Of a stretch of DNA of 64,000 bases, positions 20,371-32,189 are shown one piece after another (position 1 is the first letter of the stretch; every line of letters begins with the position of its first letter). The position numbers were made by a program, and so were the translations under genes. This DNA comes from Tupaia tana. Lineage: Eukaryota; Chordata; Mammalia; Scandentia; Tupaiidae. Below the pieces are notes generated by a model. The model was not told the origin of the DNA. It was given only the letters and a program-made list of their open reading frames with translations, and searched no databases. Location: contig JAKSZU010000018.1 in assembly GCA_026018925.1 (NCBI GenBank), positions 5,054,920 through 5,118,919 on the forward strand, read 5' to 3'.

Positions 20371-22570
20371 TGCACAGGAGATGTGTGGCCAGGATGGAAG
20401 GGATTAGGCTGGGTGAGGTGGAGCCTTAAGAGAAGAGGACCAACATGTATTGATGGCATCTACCCTGTCAGAAGTGGGGACTTTTCTGTTTCTAAACACA
20501 CAGAATCGCATTTAATTCTCAACGATCCTACAAATACATGGAAAGACCTAGATCAATTAGATGCCTACCCTGGCCTAATACTGCTGGGAACGTTAAACAC
20601 CTTATCCCATTTAATTAGGTCTCAAGTTTAGGAAGTTACACGTCAGTCCTGTCAACTACGAAGACTCATGGAGGCCATCCGAACGACATTTGATGAAAAT
20701 CCATCCATCAGTAGCAGCTCTGAACAAAGAGGAAACAAGGTCTTCAAAAGTCTCTGTAACTGTCCACATCTGCTGGAAAGGAAGACTCATGCTCTCGGGT
20801 CACGGGGCGAATTTACTTCTCTGCCAACTTTTCTTTCGTATTGCCCCTTGTTGATTTACAGGTGCTCTTTTTATACTAAGGCCTAGCTGTCTGTTATATA
20901 TGCTGCAGAATTGTTCCGTCCTATTGTTGTTTGCCCTGTAATCTTATAGTCTCCCAAACATATGGGAGTTTTACTTACTTCTGTATTTTTCACTTATTAC
21001 TGGGGATGTTAAATTACTTATGTATTTTTATTCAGTGATTTTGGGTTTGGAACAATGCTTACAGAGGCCTTCCCTAATCCAGAATGACATGTTTAGGATC
21101 TCCTGTGTTACCCTTCAGTTTGTTCATGGTTTGGTTTTCACTTTGAGATTTCCTATCCATCTGAAAATGTATGTCACTATATACAGGGAGAGAGGAAGCT
21201 AAGGGTGTTTTTCCTACACATACAGCCAACTGTCCCAGTTCCATGTGTTTAGTAGCCTGTTCCTCCTGGGGTAATTTAGACTCATTAATAAGGATGGGCA
21301 AATTACCCCTGACCTTTAAGATGAGATTTAATACCCAGCTTGAGCAGCAGTTTCCAGACTGTGGCCTATATGTGCAGTGTTTGAATGTTAACGTTCTCCC
21401 TAACCTCTGGCATTTGCGGTTCAGCTATTGTGCTGTGGTTTTCATCTAATGGAATTTTAAAACAATTATTTTTGTGTGTGCATCCAGGAGCCCCTTAGCA
21501 TTGGGAATATTTTAAATTCAAACTTGAAAGTAGAAAGGAGGCATATAAATCTCCACTAACAAATCCTCAGGGATAGAGTATTTACTTTCTCTTCTACTTT
21601 GGATCTATAAAAATAGTTGACTTACAATGACTTAATTAGAATAAATCTAGCCCTGATATTAGATCCCTTTGTATCTATTATATAGCATTCTTACCTTTCC
21701 TCTCTCAGAGAACTTAAAGTGTTTTCCTGTGATTAAATATTCAATTCAAATCTAACAATGTAAAAAGAAAAAAAAAGGCTGAAATGAGATGAATGTGCAC
21801 GAAAGTAGTCGGAACCTGAATCCAGAATTAGTCGATTCATTATTCCAAAAAGAGCACAAATTACAATAAATAAAAAATAAACAGGTGAAGGAAACTACCA
21901 TACTGGAAGCCAAGCAGAGTGCTTTGTGCTCGCTTTCTTCCAACGTGGTCTTCCCAGAAGGCCAGCACGCGAGCGAGCTGTTGTGATGCCGCTGACATGG
22001 ACGGAGACCCCGAGGCTCAGCACCTTGCCCTTGCCCCTCTCTGGCAAGGCACAGTAAGGTTCCATACTCCGTGGGTATTCGTTTCTCTTTATAAACCCAT
22101 CCCTGCTATGAGTGTGGGTTCTCGATAGAATAAGAAACAGATGTTCTCAAGGAGCTTGTCTGGCTACCCTGGTGCCCTTCTCTTCTCTCACATATGCAAG
22201 ACTACCCCAAATAATGCCACATTCATGGGCTTTGTCAAGATTCAGAGTAGACTCTCTTCCGTCAGAAGAGTGAAGGGATTACGACAGCTTTCCTGCTTCC
22301 CCCTGCAGAACCGCTGGGTGCCTCCCTTCCCAATCCTGTTTCCACGGATGCCAGGTTGATAGCTTAAAATCAGCCATGGTCAGAAGAGTCATGCCACAGA
22401 AACTGGCAAATTCGTCCAACTGGGGGTTTGTCTTCCACTTCCTCCAGGTCAGCTGCGAAACCTTCACCGTTCCAGGGCTTTCCCACGGGGGAGCAATATT
22501 TCATGGGGTGGTCTCGGAGCTGCCTTTTGTTTAGAAGGTGCCCATGGAGGATGGGGAGAAGCAAAGAGAA
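20371..22570. other. no gene seen; possible MIR at 20440-20560
   Basis: Unassigned apart from a weak MIR-like run (ATGTATTGATGGCATCTACC, TTTAATTCTCAACGATCCTA). Frames of 60-92 codons are scattered on both strands and match nothing I recognise. 21480-21750 is AT-rich. Confidence 0.4.
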
Positions 22571-22704
22571 ATCATGGGATGGCTGTGAGCTGGATCTGGA
22601 GTAGGCTCGGGACTGAGAGACAAAGAGATCAGATGGGATCATGGCATGGCTGTGAGCTGGATCTGGAGTAGGCTCGGGACTGAGAGACAAAGAGATTAGA
22701 TGGG
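22571..22704 (+). repeat. two-copy 67-bp tandem duplication
   Basis: Copy 1 is 22571-22637 and copy 2 is 22638-22704. They share GGCTGTGAGCTGGATCTGGA and GTAGGCTCGGGACTGAGAGA almost perfectly. The differences I can see are GGGATGG versus GGCATGG, GATCAG versus GATTAG, and the last few bases. A partial earlier unit may precede copy 1 (CAAAGAGAAATCATGGG). Confidence 0.95.
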
Positions 22705-23029
22705 TGTACAGTCAAAAGTTCCCTGATGTCCTCTGTGTTTTTATCTAGCCAGGTACTGTCCCTCATATTCATAACTGAAAACTGAATAACTGTAAATTTA
22801 CTGGATTCTTGAGAAGTCCTCTAAAAAGGACAATACTTGGTGGCAGATTTTTCTTATGTTGTAATACTGCAAAAATACCTTCACCTCCTTGGAGAGGGGG
22901 ACTGTCTGACCTCATGTCAAGATAAACCAGAACTTTAAATAACTGATGTGGACATGGGATCAACTATTTGATATCGCATTTAACTGGATTACTTTTTATT
23001 AATACATACATTTAGTTCCTCATGCAATA

Positions 23030-23505
23030 GCAAACAAACTTTTGGTGTCAGGATTCTTTATGTCCCTAAAAATATTTGAGAACCCCAAAAGACTTGTTTG
23101 AATTGATGATATTTTGTTAGTATTCATACATGTGTGTTAGAAATTAACACCGTAAACCTAAAAAAAATCTACTAGCTTATTTAAAACATGAACCCATAAC
23201 TTAGTAACATAAACTTTTTAAATGGAGAATAACTATATTTTCATAAACAGAAGGAAATGTAGTGAGACGAGGGGCATCGACCTTAGTATGCGGCTAGCGG
23301 AAGACTCGGAGCCGCTAACCTGCTTCTACACCCCTTCTGTTGCAATGGTACAGACCGGCAGTCTCTGGAAAACTCTAAGGGACACATGCAAGAGGAGAGA
23401 AGAAAAAAGACTCACAACATCTTAGTATTATGATGGAAATAGTTTTGGCCTCATGAACCCCTGAAAAAGTCTCAAGAGATTCCCAGGGATAATACTTTGA
23501 GAAAT
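23030..23505 (+). mobile_element. hAT (Charlie-class) non-autonomous relic
   Basis: GAGAACCCCAAAAGACTTGT, TTAGAAATTAACACCGTAAA, ATAACTATATTTTCATAAAC, CTGGAAAACTCTAAGGGACA, CATCTTAGTATTATGATGGA, AATAGTTTTGGCCTCATGAA and GATTCCCAGGGATAATACTT follow the order of an old mammalian hAT-type MER element. It has no transposase ORF. The exact Repbase name is not certain from memory. Confidence 0.65.
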
Positions 23506-23529
23506 CTTTGTTTTTTTGAGGCCTTTTTT

Positions 23530-23690
23530 AAGATTGTCAGATCGTACTGTACATGGGAACTTGTTAAAATGCATACTCTCTGGCACCCACAGATAGTGAT
23601 TCTTACTCAGTAGGTTGGGAATGGAGTTCAGGCATCCGAGTTTTTAATAAACTCCCCATATGTTGGGAAAGGCTGTTAGAACCTTTAGAC
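23530..23690. mobile_element. MER5A-like hAT fragment
   Basis: GAACTTGTTAAAATGCATAC, GTGATTCTTACTCAGTAGGT and GAATGGAGTTCAGGCATCCG match the MER5A body. It follows the previous hAT relic almost directly. Confidence 0.7.
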
Positions 23691-23834
23691 AGGCTTTGTT
23701 CATCCTTCCATGAAAAGATTAAGACCTTTTAATTATTAATAGGTGGGTTCCCGTCTGCATGCACAGTCATCAGTGTGAGTAAGAGACCTCCAAGTGAATA
23801 CTGGGAATTTCCTCTTGTACGAAGGATGAGAATG

Positions 23835-24000
23835 CACGCGTCTGTCCAGCATCTGCTGAGAGCCTACTATGCACCAGGGACCGTGAGAGCTCTGGAAACC
23901 AACGGCGATCACTGGCTCGAGGGGCTACAAGGCAGCTCGCAAAGCACCGAAGACATAGTAAGGAGGACACACAGTGACAACGGAAGGGTATCTTCAAAGC
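23835..24000 (-). mobile_element. L2 LINE 3' end
   Basis: CATCTGCTGAGAGCCTACTA and TGCACCAGGGACCGTGAGAG correspond to the reverse-complemented L2 end (TGAGCACCTACTATGTGCCA). It is diverged and CpG-rich. Confidence 0.5.
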
Positions 24001-24769
24001 ACTCGCTGATGGGCCATCCTGCAAAAGGACCACGTTATTCTTGAATGGCTCCTAAGGAATAGAACTGGGACTAAGAGCAAACCACAAATCTCTGCCTGAA
24101 AATGGATTATTTCAAGAAGAGCTTCTCAGCGATGGAGTGACGGGCTGGGTCAGGCCATTGCCACAAAGGCATTCGGACACCAGGCTGAGAGTGTGGGGAG
24201 GCGCTCGTGACGAGTCTGTCCCACTCGACTGTGTTATGAGCCTACAAATTAGTCTTGGCCTGGGCATCACGATCTAAGTAACTCCTTTCCTTACACATTT
24301 TCCCCCAATATTACAATGATTTAAATGGTCATAATGAACCTCTGATTTTCATTATAAGTCATGGCATTTTTTTCCTAATACAGGACAGAGTATGTAAGAT
24401 GGAGCGTGCCTGCTTGGTTTGTAAGATCTCCAGAGCAGTTGATCTGATTTGTGACAACCCTTTTACCCCCCCACTCCCCGCTGACAGTGGGATCTTACAG
24501 ATCCAGAAGATCTACAAGATACATTTGCTCTGAACTGAAGCTCTGTTTACGTGAAGTAGGCAACAGGCCCTGTGGGTCAAACCTCACTTGTCACCTAATG
24601 TTTAACAACTACTCTTCATTCCCCAACTGAAAGCGCAGGGCCAGGCCCTGAGCCCCCAGTAACGCCAGGGAAGAAAGTGGCTCTCCTCGCTTTGAGCCCC
24701 TCCTACCCACTTCATTCGGCCCAGTGTCTTTCCCAGCAGTCCTGACGGTTCAGGGAAATAAAACACAGT
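24001..24769. other. no gene seen
   Basis: Unassigned unique sequence with no notable frame, repeat or regulatory signature. Confidence 0.4.
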
Positions 24770-25010
24770 TCTTCATCAGAGGGAAGTTAAGAAGCCTGGG
24801 TGAGCATTAATTTTAGCCTCGTCTTGTTTACGCCACGACTCTAAGGAGGGGGAGCTCTTTGTGCTCGCCATCTGAATTCAATTAATCTGATCAGACAGGA
24901 AATTAGCAGCCAAAATTGCCTTTCTATTAGGTGGACATGACCCAACAGCATTTTGAGAGAAAGTATGATAGCTGCCCTAATTTCTCAAGTGTCATCTAAT
25001 CAAAAGGAAA
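24770..25010. other. candidate conserved noncoding element
   Basis: Repeat-free sequence with TAAT-type homeodomain words (GCATTAATTTTAG, CAATTAATCTGATC, GAAATTAGCAGC), which is typical of vertebrate conserved noncoding elements. An AAAG-rich run (25008-25030) follows. This is a guess from composition only, since no alignment was possible. Confidence 0.3.
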
Positions 25011-25134
25011 GAAAGAAAGAAAAAAAAAAAGAATGTCAATATTATCTCAAGATACATCGGCCAGCATCTCCGCTTCCCAGCTACACAGGGCTTTGAGCAT
25101 GTTCCGTGCTACGTGGGCTGAACTGCGCACCGAT

Positions 25135-25400
25135 TTCAGTATTTTCTGGATGCCTGCTCTGTGCCAGGCACTGTTTTACAGAATGAGAATGTGGAGGAGT
25201 AATCCAGACATTGGTGCCTGCCCCTGTGAGCTGACATAATAGCAGGGGTGACAGGCAAGTTCTCTGGGTAAAAATACAGCACAGGGTTACAAAGAACCCA
25301 GGTGGGAGGGGCCGAGGCCAGAGGTTGGACTGTTATAAGGGGCAGTCGGGAGGGCTCACTGTGAAGACACCGTCTGAGCACACCTAGATGGGATGAAGAC
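25135..25400 (-). mobile_element. L2 LINE fragment
   Basis: GATGCCTGCTCTGTGCCAGG, CACTGTTTTACAGAATGAGA and GCCCCTGTGAGCTGACATAA are the reverse-complemented L2 3' region. The continuation CAGGGTTACAAAGAACCCAG also fits but is weaker. Confidence 0.65.
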
Positions 25401-25409
25401 TGGAGTTAT

Positions 25410-25590
25410 CTGCTAGCAAGGATGCCTCTAAACTTGTACCCAAGTCAGAATTCACCCTGGGAGCTTTCTGAGAAGCCCATTCTAACCCACACTGTGGAGT
25501 TTCTTATTAGTAGATGTGGGGAGGGGCCTAAGAATTTGCATATTTATCAAACACTCCCTGGCCACCAGAGTGTTTGAAAACCAAAGCATT
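25410..25590. mobile_element. MER5A-like hAT relic
   Basis: CAGAATTCACCCTGGGAGCT, TTATTAGTAGATGTGGGGAG, GGGCCTAAGAATTTGCATAT and CCAGAGTGTTTGAAAACCAA give the MER5A order nearly end to end. It lies between two L2 fragments of the same orientation, so it probably interrupts one L2. Confidence 0.7.
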
Positions 25591-25639
25591 AGGAGATAAG
25601 GAGTCTTTACATTTACATAAATGCTAACTTACTATTTAT

Positions 25640-26240
25640 TTATTTATTTTTTTAATACATTCAGCAGGTTTTACAAATTAGGCTGGTGCAGGGATTTCTC
25701 TGGGGAAAAGACAGATTCTTTCTTGAAGGAATGCACCGTTGAATGGGATATGTAGATATTAATCAAAAAGTCACATAACTGTTAAGTTCAAACTGCAGCT
25801 AGAGCTTTAGGGAAGACAGAGCAGAAATGGGGCCCGGGGCTGTGTCCTGAGCAGGGGCGGGAAGAATGGCCTCTCTCAGTGTGGGAACCAGATGAGTGGG
25901 AGGAAGACTGTGACAAACAGAGGAAAGAACATGCACTGAGGGCCTGAGAGAAATGAGAGGTCTCTGATCAACAGACCCTTCTGTCAACAAAGACCTTCTA
26001 GAACATTCTACCTCCAGCCCTGATGGAAACCGTCCTTCCCTCAGAGCCTTTTTGCCTGCTGTCTTGTCCTGTAGCATCCATTGTCATGGAGGTTTTTCAG
26101 CTGGGCTAGGACTTGGCAGTCCTCTCCTTTTGAAGGACTCAGTGTTGGTTACAGAAGATGGTCTGGCCTTTTGGATACAAGAATGACTAAAGAGGCTGTT
26201 GCAATAGTGAAAGTGAGAGGGAAGAGAGCCTAACACAGGC
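25640..26240 (-). mobile_element. L2 LINE fragment
   Basis: GATATTAATCAAAAAGTCAC, AGAGGAAAGAACATGCACTG, AGGGCCTGAGAGAAATGAGA and AGGCTGTTGCAATAGTGAAA follow reverse-complemented L2. It is likely continuous with 25135-25400 before the MER5A-like insertion. Confidence 0.6.
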
Positions 26241-26329
26241 AAGGGGTGGGGAGGAAAGTGTCAGAAATATGGCTGCAGGCACCATTTGCACTGTCGCATC
26301 TGGCCACACAAAATGGGTTTAAAAGTACA

Positions 26330-26500
26330 TGCTTGAGGTCCTGTCCTTGGGTTTAGACATAATTCTGTGTCAACAATTTGATCAAGGGCAGTTGTTTTCC
26401 CCTCCTCTGAGCCTTGATTTCCTCACCTGTATGTGGAGAAAGTGAAATCTGCCTTATAGGATAGTTGTGAAAATGAAAACCTGGTGAACTTTCTGCAGCA
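26330..26500 (+). mobile_element. MIR SINE
   Basis: TCCCCTCCTCTGAGCCTTGA, TTTCCTCACCTGTATGTGGA and CTTATAGGATAGTTGTGAAA match the forward MIR centre. Confidence 0.75.
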
Positions 26501-27240
26501 CTGCCGTCCATCCAGGGAAACCACGAGGGAGCCACAGACAGCAGTTAACGTGCGACTCCCCTTCGCTTTTACACTGTCCTAGTGGCTGCTTTGAAATGGG
26601 CCACGCGCTCTATTAAAGAAGAGATGCGACCAACACTGGGGAGAGACGGTTGCACAGGCAGGATCTCTGCGCGCTGCAGTCTGAGAAAAAGCCCTTTCTC
26701 TAAGTGCTGGCCACAGCGCAGGGCCAGACAGGGTGCCAGGGGCCGGGTTCTCTGGGCGGGCATGAGTGTGCTTGCTGTCACACAACTGGACATGGAAATA
26801 GAAAAGTTGTTTTCCAGCAAACTAATCATTAGCTTTGACAGCAAATCCACTTCTAAAGTCCCACGTGGATGACTGATCTGCACAGAGGGGTTCTGATTGA
26901 AACTCCTTGACCATGCAGCAGACCGACCCACATCCCACAGGGACTCTCTCCCAGCCTACCCTCTTTGACGGTTCCCAAGGAAAGCTATTTAAGTGTGTCC
27001 GGCCCAATCCCCAGGAACTGGGCGTAGTTTTTCCTGCTTACAACATCTTTAGGGCCCACACAGGCCTTTTAACCCCAAATGGTTCTGATTTCCTGGATGT
27101 TTCTCTGCAGCCTGGTGGGTCCAAGGCTCAGGCAGAAGTGCAGAGATCGGATGAGCTCTGGACCACAGTTTTTGGACATCTTTAAAATCTATAAGGACAT
27201 CATAAAGCAGAATATTGTTCAGCCTTTAAAAATTCAAATT
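26501..27240. other. no gene seen
   Basis: Unassigned. Frames on both strands (26569-27185) of up to 120 codons are mirror-open in GC-richer sequence and show no domain. Confidence 0.4.
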
Positions 27241-27505
27241 GTGGGAGCAGCAGATGGTGTAATGGTTACATCATTGGACTCCCATGCAGGCAACCTCGGT
27301 TCAAGTCCTAGATCTGGAGGCTTGAAACTCACTCCAGGCACATGTGCATACAGGCCCAAAATCCCGAGAGAAGATTGGAGAAGCAGGGATTGAGGCATGG
27401 CCATCCCTCCTGGAGGGTAATTTCTCACTTTCTGTCCCTCTGTCTCTCTCTGTCTCTCCAGTGACTGCACGTGCCCTATAGCAAACATTTCTTTTAAAAA
27501 AATCA
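27241..27505 (+). mobile_element. tRNA-headed SINE, long type
   Basis: GTGGGAGCAGCAGATGGTGT, AATGGTTACATCATTGGACT, GGTTCAAGTCC, AAAATCCCGAGAGAAGATTG, GATTGAGGCATGGCCATCCC and CCCTATAGCAAACATTTC occur in order. The tail is followed by AAAAAATCAAGTTT, similar to AAAAATTCAAATTG just upstream, a worn target-site duplication. Confidence 0.92.
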
Positions 27506-27559
27506 AGTTTTAACAACATGGGAAAATATTCCTGTGGAATTAAGCGGTAAATGCAGAAT

Positions 27560-27925
27560 ATAGTACTCTATGAGGCATGAATCAGATACTCCCTTTGCCT
27601 AAAATGCTGTTCTTCTGGCTCACTCTCTCTTGTCACTCAGGGCTGTCAACCCTTTATGCAGAAGGAATACACATTTCTTCCCATTTCTGTCCCTTGGCTT
27701 CTCCATACTTCATGGGACTTATCACTCTCTGACATTGGGTCATAGATTCATGTAATTGTAAAATTTATCATCTGTCTCCCTCTCCAGAATGTAGTTTCTT
27801 TAAGGCTTGGACACTTTGTCTCATTCACCATCACATTCCTGGCGGTTAGCATTATGTCTGACAGAGAGAGGTAGACCGTAAATTTCTTGTTTCATGAATA
27901 AACAAGAAGCACTCAAATGTTGCTT
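27560..27925 (+). mobile_element. L2 LINE 3' end, long fragment
   Basis: CTCCCTTTGCCTAAAATGCT, CATGGGACTTATCACTCTCT, GACATTGGGTCATAGATTCA, CCAGAATGTAGTTTCTTTAA, GGCTTGGACACTTTGTCTCA and TTCATGAATAAAC match the L2 3' untranslated part in order. Confidence 0.8.
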
Positions 27926-28129
27926 GAATGAATTAACTATCTAAAAAATCAATATGAAAATTAAAAGAGATAATGAATAGGAAAGCACTTTGTAAACTCT
28001 AAGACACAACTCAAATGTGTATTTATTACCATTATAATATGTGGGACACGTTGGGTCAAAAATAATTCTCAGTGACAAACTCTTCCCATGGATCACTTAG
28101 GTTTGAAGAGATTAATTCAGCTAAAGAGG

Positions 28130-28360
28130 CTCAAACATAAATTATTTCCTCCCAGTTGCAGTGGCACAGAGGATTGGACAGTAGCCTTTTTATTGGAATT
28201 GATTTGCAGTTAATATTCATGCAGAATTTATTGTGGAATTTTTCTCTAATTATACAAAGTGAACAATTCTGGTCAAAGACTTTGCATAAAAACACACAAG
28301 AAGGGGCTTCCATAAATAGCGCTGGCTCGTAAATGCTACATTCCACTCAGGCATCATGAA
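28130..28360. other. candidate conserved noncoding element
   Basis: Repeat-free, even-composition sequence with GCAGTTAATATTCATGCAG, TCTCTAATTATACAAAG and GACTTTGCATAAAA motifs. It looks unlike the decayed repeats around it. Composition is the only basis. Confidence 0.3.
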
Positions 28361-29334
28361 TTATATCCCTATTTTCAATGAGAAGCCAACAATATTATGA
28401 TTTCTAGCATTCAGTGGTTTTAGGCGTGCATTATGTCCTTCTTTTCTGAAAAATTACTTCCAGGTATTGCCTTTTTAAAGAATGTAACTCCATCGTACTA
28501 GATTGGGGTGAAATATAAAAGGACTATGTCACTCAAAATATACCTCTATGCCATATAACAGATATTTTGGGGTGAAAGGCAATTAAGAAATAGCAAATGA
28601 ATGAAGAACTATTTTTAGTTTCTTTCTTTTTCCACCTAAAGAGAGAATATAAACTCTCCTTCACTGGGGACAACTCTTAGCCCAGCCATGGCGGCAGAGG
28701 AATCTGCAAACAAAGCTTACTCTGTTAGTGTGCTCCCAGGTGTTCACCTCCCTCAGTTCCCTGCCTTGGAAGCCTAAACCTGCTTTTCTTTGTTGGACCA
28801 CTGCTCTAAAATGCACTGCTCCTTGCTGAAGGTGCTGTGGGAGCCAGTTCTAAGCAGATGACTATGTGGCCACCTCATATGGAGGTTTTTCCCGCATGAC
28901 ATGCATTATACACGGTAATAGACGTGCTTTTCTCTTGTTAGTCTGCCTTCTGTTTCAGGCACCTGTCCCAACTATGAATTTATGAGGGTTGAGGACAAAT
29001 TAGATTTCCTCCCCAACTGGGCTCAAACAGCAGCCAACGGACACAGAGCAGCTGTGTGGGTTCAATTCAAGATGTTTCTAGCAATCTTAAGCCAGGATAA
29101 GAGAAAGCCCAGTTTGGGAGTTGACTTGAGTACTCATCTGTACAACTCATTAAAATATCACTGCAGATACAATGACATGAAAGAAGTTTTACTTGATAGA
29201 CTTCATCCAGGTTGAACATGATACGTGAGTCAGTGGTACCAGCTTTTCTTTGGGGAGCTACTGGGGGTGGGGTGTAAGACCACAAAGGAGTGTGTATCAG
29301 CAGGAACCATCAGTGAACTGCCTTCTAAGAAGCA
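28361..29334. other. no gene seen
   Basis: Unassigned. The plus frame 28982-29215 (77 codons) has no recognisable domain and no obvious splice acceptor or donor pairing. Confidence 0.4.
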
Positions 29335-29485
29335 GTGTCTGTAGGATTTCATCTGCTGAGTGGGAAGAGATTTTGGCTTCATGCGGGCAGGGACTTGTGT
29401 TGTTCATGGCTGCATTCCCAGCGCTAGAATGGGGCCTGGTCATTGCTGCGCACCGTAGGTAATTTGGAAGGGATGCTCGCACATT
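29335..29485 (+). mobile_element. L2 LINE 3' end
   Basis: TTCATGCGGGCAGGGACTTG, TTCATGGCTGCATTCCCAGC and GCTAGAATGGGGCCTGGTCA match the forward L2 end. Confidence 0.7.
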
Positions 29486-30018
29486 CAAGGAGATTTGCTC
29501 AGAACAAGATGGGAAGGGTGAGAACAATCACAAGAGGTTTCCTTTGCTTTCGTGAAATCAGGGATCGCCCTCCCCTTCTTATTAAATATTCAGAATTACT
29601 AAAGAAGTATCAGTTTGAAATTAAACCAAAATATTAGTCTAAGGTGCCCACAGCTCTATTCTGCCCCATTAGCCCAACCCAAGTTCATCAGTTCCTGCTA
29701 TCATCAATTCTGACAACCGTCAGCTCCTGTTTGGATCTGACAGACCAAGAACCTGATTGTTTTCACATCCCAAATAGGTTCTTATTTTATTTATTTATTT
29801 AAATGAACTGTCTAGTGTGAGTGTCTCCTGACATCAGGCATGCTTTTGGACACGTGCGCTTCGGCTCATCGCCGTTTCTGAGCTTTCGTTTCCTGGTTGC
29901 CTAAAAGGAGCCAGCACAGGTTTTCTCTCCCTCTGAGTCCCTAAGGCTCACTGTCTCAGCCTGGTTTTCAGGAAGAAAACAGAACAGGAAGAGGGTGTAC
30001 CCATGACTTCATGACCAA
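29486..30018. other. no gene seen
   Basis: Unassigned sequence with a (TTTA)n-like run near 29785-29800. The L2 fragment may fade into it. Confidence 0.35.
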
Positions 30019-30033
30019 CCTTGGTAGAATTCT

Positions 30034-30282
30034 TTTTTTCTTTTTTTTTTTTGAGAGGTTTTTGCTATATATGGTATGTGCACTCTCCAGAAAGACAGAG
30101 AGAGACAGAGACACAGACAGCAAGAAATCACCCCCCAGGGGGATGGCCACGCTGCAATCCCTTCTCCTTCATTCTCCTCTCGGGATCTTTGGCCGGTGTG
30201 AGTTTAAGCCACCGGGGCCGGGACTCGAACTGTAGTCAGCTACATGGGGGTCCAGAGACATAGCCATTATGCCAACTGCCCT
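30034..30282 (-). mobile_element. tRNA-headed SINE with perfect 15-bp target-site duplication
   Basis: CCTTGGTAGAATTCT occurs at 30019-30033 and 30283-30297, which fixes the ends. The A-tail is seen as a T run interrupted by one C. On the minus strand the head has been altered (GAGGGCAGTTGGCATAATGG). A segment of about 20 bp covering the GTGCGTGCGTGCCC block is deleted, because GATCTTTGGCCGGTGTGAG joins directly. The B-box region reads AGTTCGAGTCCC. It is a young copy. Confidence 0.96.
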
Positions 30283-30297
30283 CCTTGGTAGAATTCT

Positions 30298-31399
30298 AAA
30301 ATCTATCATTAAGTCCTCAGGACAAAAGGAAATAAGACTGGTAGATGTCTGTGGGTTACTATGCAGTGCTTTATCTCGATGGTATACGAGTTTATTTCAG
30401 AAAGCATCGGGATGAACACGTGAGTGGTTTTGTTTCTATAAATGTGTGGTATACAGGCAGTAAATCATCACACAGAATCTATTATGTAGATACCACAGAA
30501 TTAGAATGAGGTAAAGTTGGTTCTCAAATGGCACAAAAATCATGAAGTTGGAAAGAGAATGGCTGACGTTGGGAAAACAGAGCCTCCATCCTTACGAGTC
30601 CCACCTTAGGTGCCCACGGACTAGATCAAACATGAAGAGCCAGATGTCTTGGGTTAGGACCTTCAGTTGCTGGAGTTGATTCAGTGTGAATGACCCCCCT
30701 GGAGTCTGCTGGGGACCTACCCCGAGTCCTTCCAGAGGGTCTGAAGCAGGAGAGGCTGCTTTGTCCTGTCCTGGCACCAATTTCAGGCCGTTCTATTTTG
30801 CCTATTTAAGAAATTTGGTGATGTTAGATGGAAATTTCTGAATAAGGAGGCTTTGTAGGAAATATACAGACAGATGACTTACAGGGTGGTGGAAATGAAA
30901 CCGCTAACAAGACAGGTAATCATAAGTTACTGTGGTTATAAAAGAAGAGAGGAAGGAGGAAGAGGGGGAAGACAAGAGAGAAACTCAGCATCTGCAAGAA
31001 TGTGTTTGGCACTAGGGAAAGAAGCAAACCTGTACATGTAAATGATGTGTAAATAATTCTTATCATGAGAAAACATGCCTGGGAGGATAGGAGATGATAG
31101 ATAGGAACGTGTCTTGAAAAGTATGGAGCACCCTCTAGATGTGAGGGGGGATTATTAAGTGCTACATCTGCATGGAGACATCGCTGCATACAGGCAGGGT
31201 CTGCATACACGCCTGGGTTCAGACCTACACGTGTGTTGTGCACACGCCCGAGGATTTATACGCTCGCATCTTTTCCAGGGATACCGACATCCATAATTCA
31301 TGTCCTCTACTTCACGATTTAAATATTTTAAATTTCACAATGGGGGCAGCTTAATAAGGGCAGCTTTCCCTCATACAGCAGTGGTTGTAATTTTCAGAT
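30298..31399. other. no gene seen
   Basis: Unassigned unique sequence. The 107-codon antisense frame (30920-31243) lies over purine-rich sequence and has no domain. Confidence 0.4.
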
Positions 31400-31900
31400 G
31401 CCAAATACAGACCACATTTCCTTGTGGGCACAGAACGTTAGTGAAACACGGCCACATTCCAAACTGCAAAACCTGAGCCTGTCGACTTCTCCATATAGAA
31501 CTGTTTCCTAAATATACATTTTATTCTACCCAAACACAGCGTGACAGGGCCATTTTAGCACTAAGAGAGTCATCAAACACTCGTGTTATACTGTTTTAAT
31601 TACAAGCTGCCCCCTTTTCGGGCTTATTTCAATAGATTATTGCCCTGCTGTGTAACAGTGTATGAAGAAACAGCAGTATCTCTTTCCAGAATACTGTGGA
31701 AATTAAAATTCTCAATACTATTTCAGTAATTAATTTCCAAACAGAAACCAGTTTAGTTTAATAAAGAGATTAATGAAAACGTTGCAGAAGATATATTTCT
31801 CAGGAGGTGGAGTACATTATTTTCTTGCTTTCAAAATAATAGAACAATTTCAAAGGACTTAGTAAATCTAGCCTTAATCAATTCTGTTTAACTTAGCATA
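31400..31900. other. candidate conserved noncoding element
   Basis: About 500 bp free of recognisable repeats, AT-rich, with several TAATTA-type words (GTTTTAATTACAAGC, CAGTAATTAATTTCC, AGAGATTAATGAAAAC) and a CCCTGCTGTGTAACAG segment. Of the window it is the best stretch to test for deep conservation. No function is claimed. Confidence 0.35.
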
Positions 31901-32189
31901 GAAATGTTTTGTAGGGGGTTTAAGGAAGTGGGACAGACAAATCAGATCAGAGCATCCCCAAAGTGCAGAAGGGATTGAGTGGTTCTTCAGCGGCCAAATT
32001 GCCTGCACGGCGAGAGTTTGGACACATGGCTGTCCGTGTTCTTAGGACTCCATGTGAGGTGAGGCTAGAAGGAGAGACACTGCTTAGAGCTCTAAAGTGA
32101 GGGTATGAAACACCGTGCTCAGGTACAGGTGGGCAGTATATAAAATTATATGACCTAAGCCACTACCACCACCCATTAAAGTTAATATA
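31901..32189. other. no gene seen
   Basis: Unassigned sequence between the AT-rich stretch and a MIR. Confidence 0.4.
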
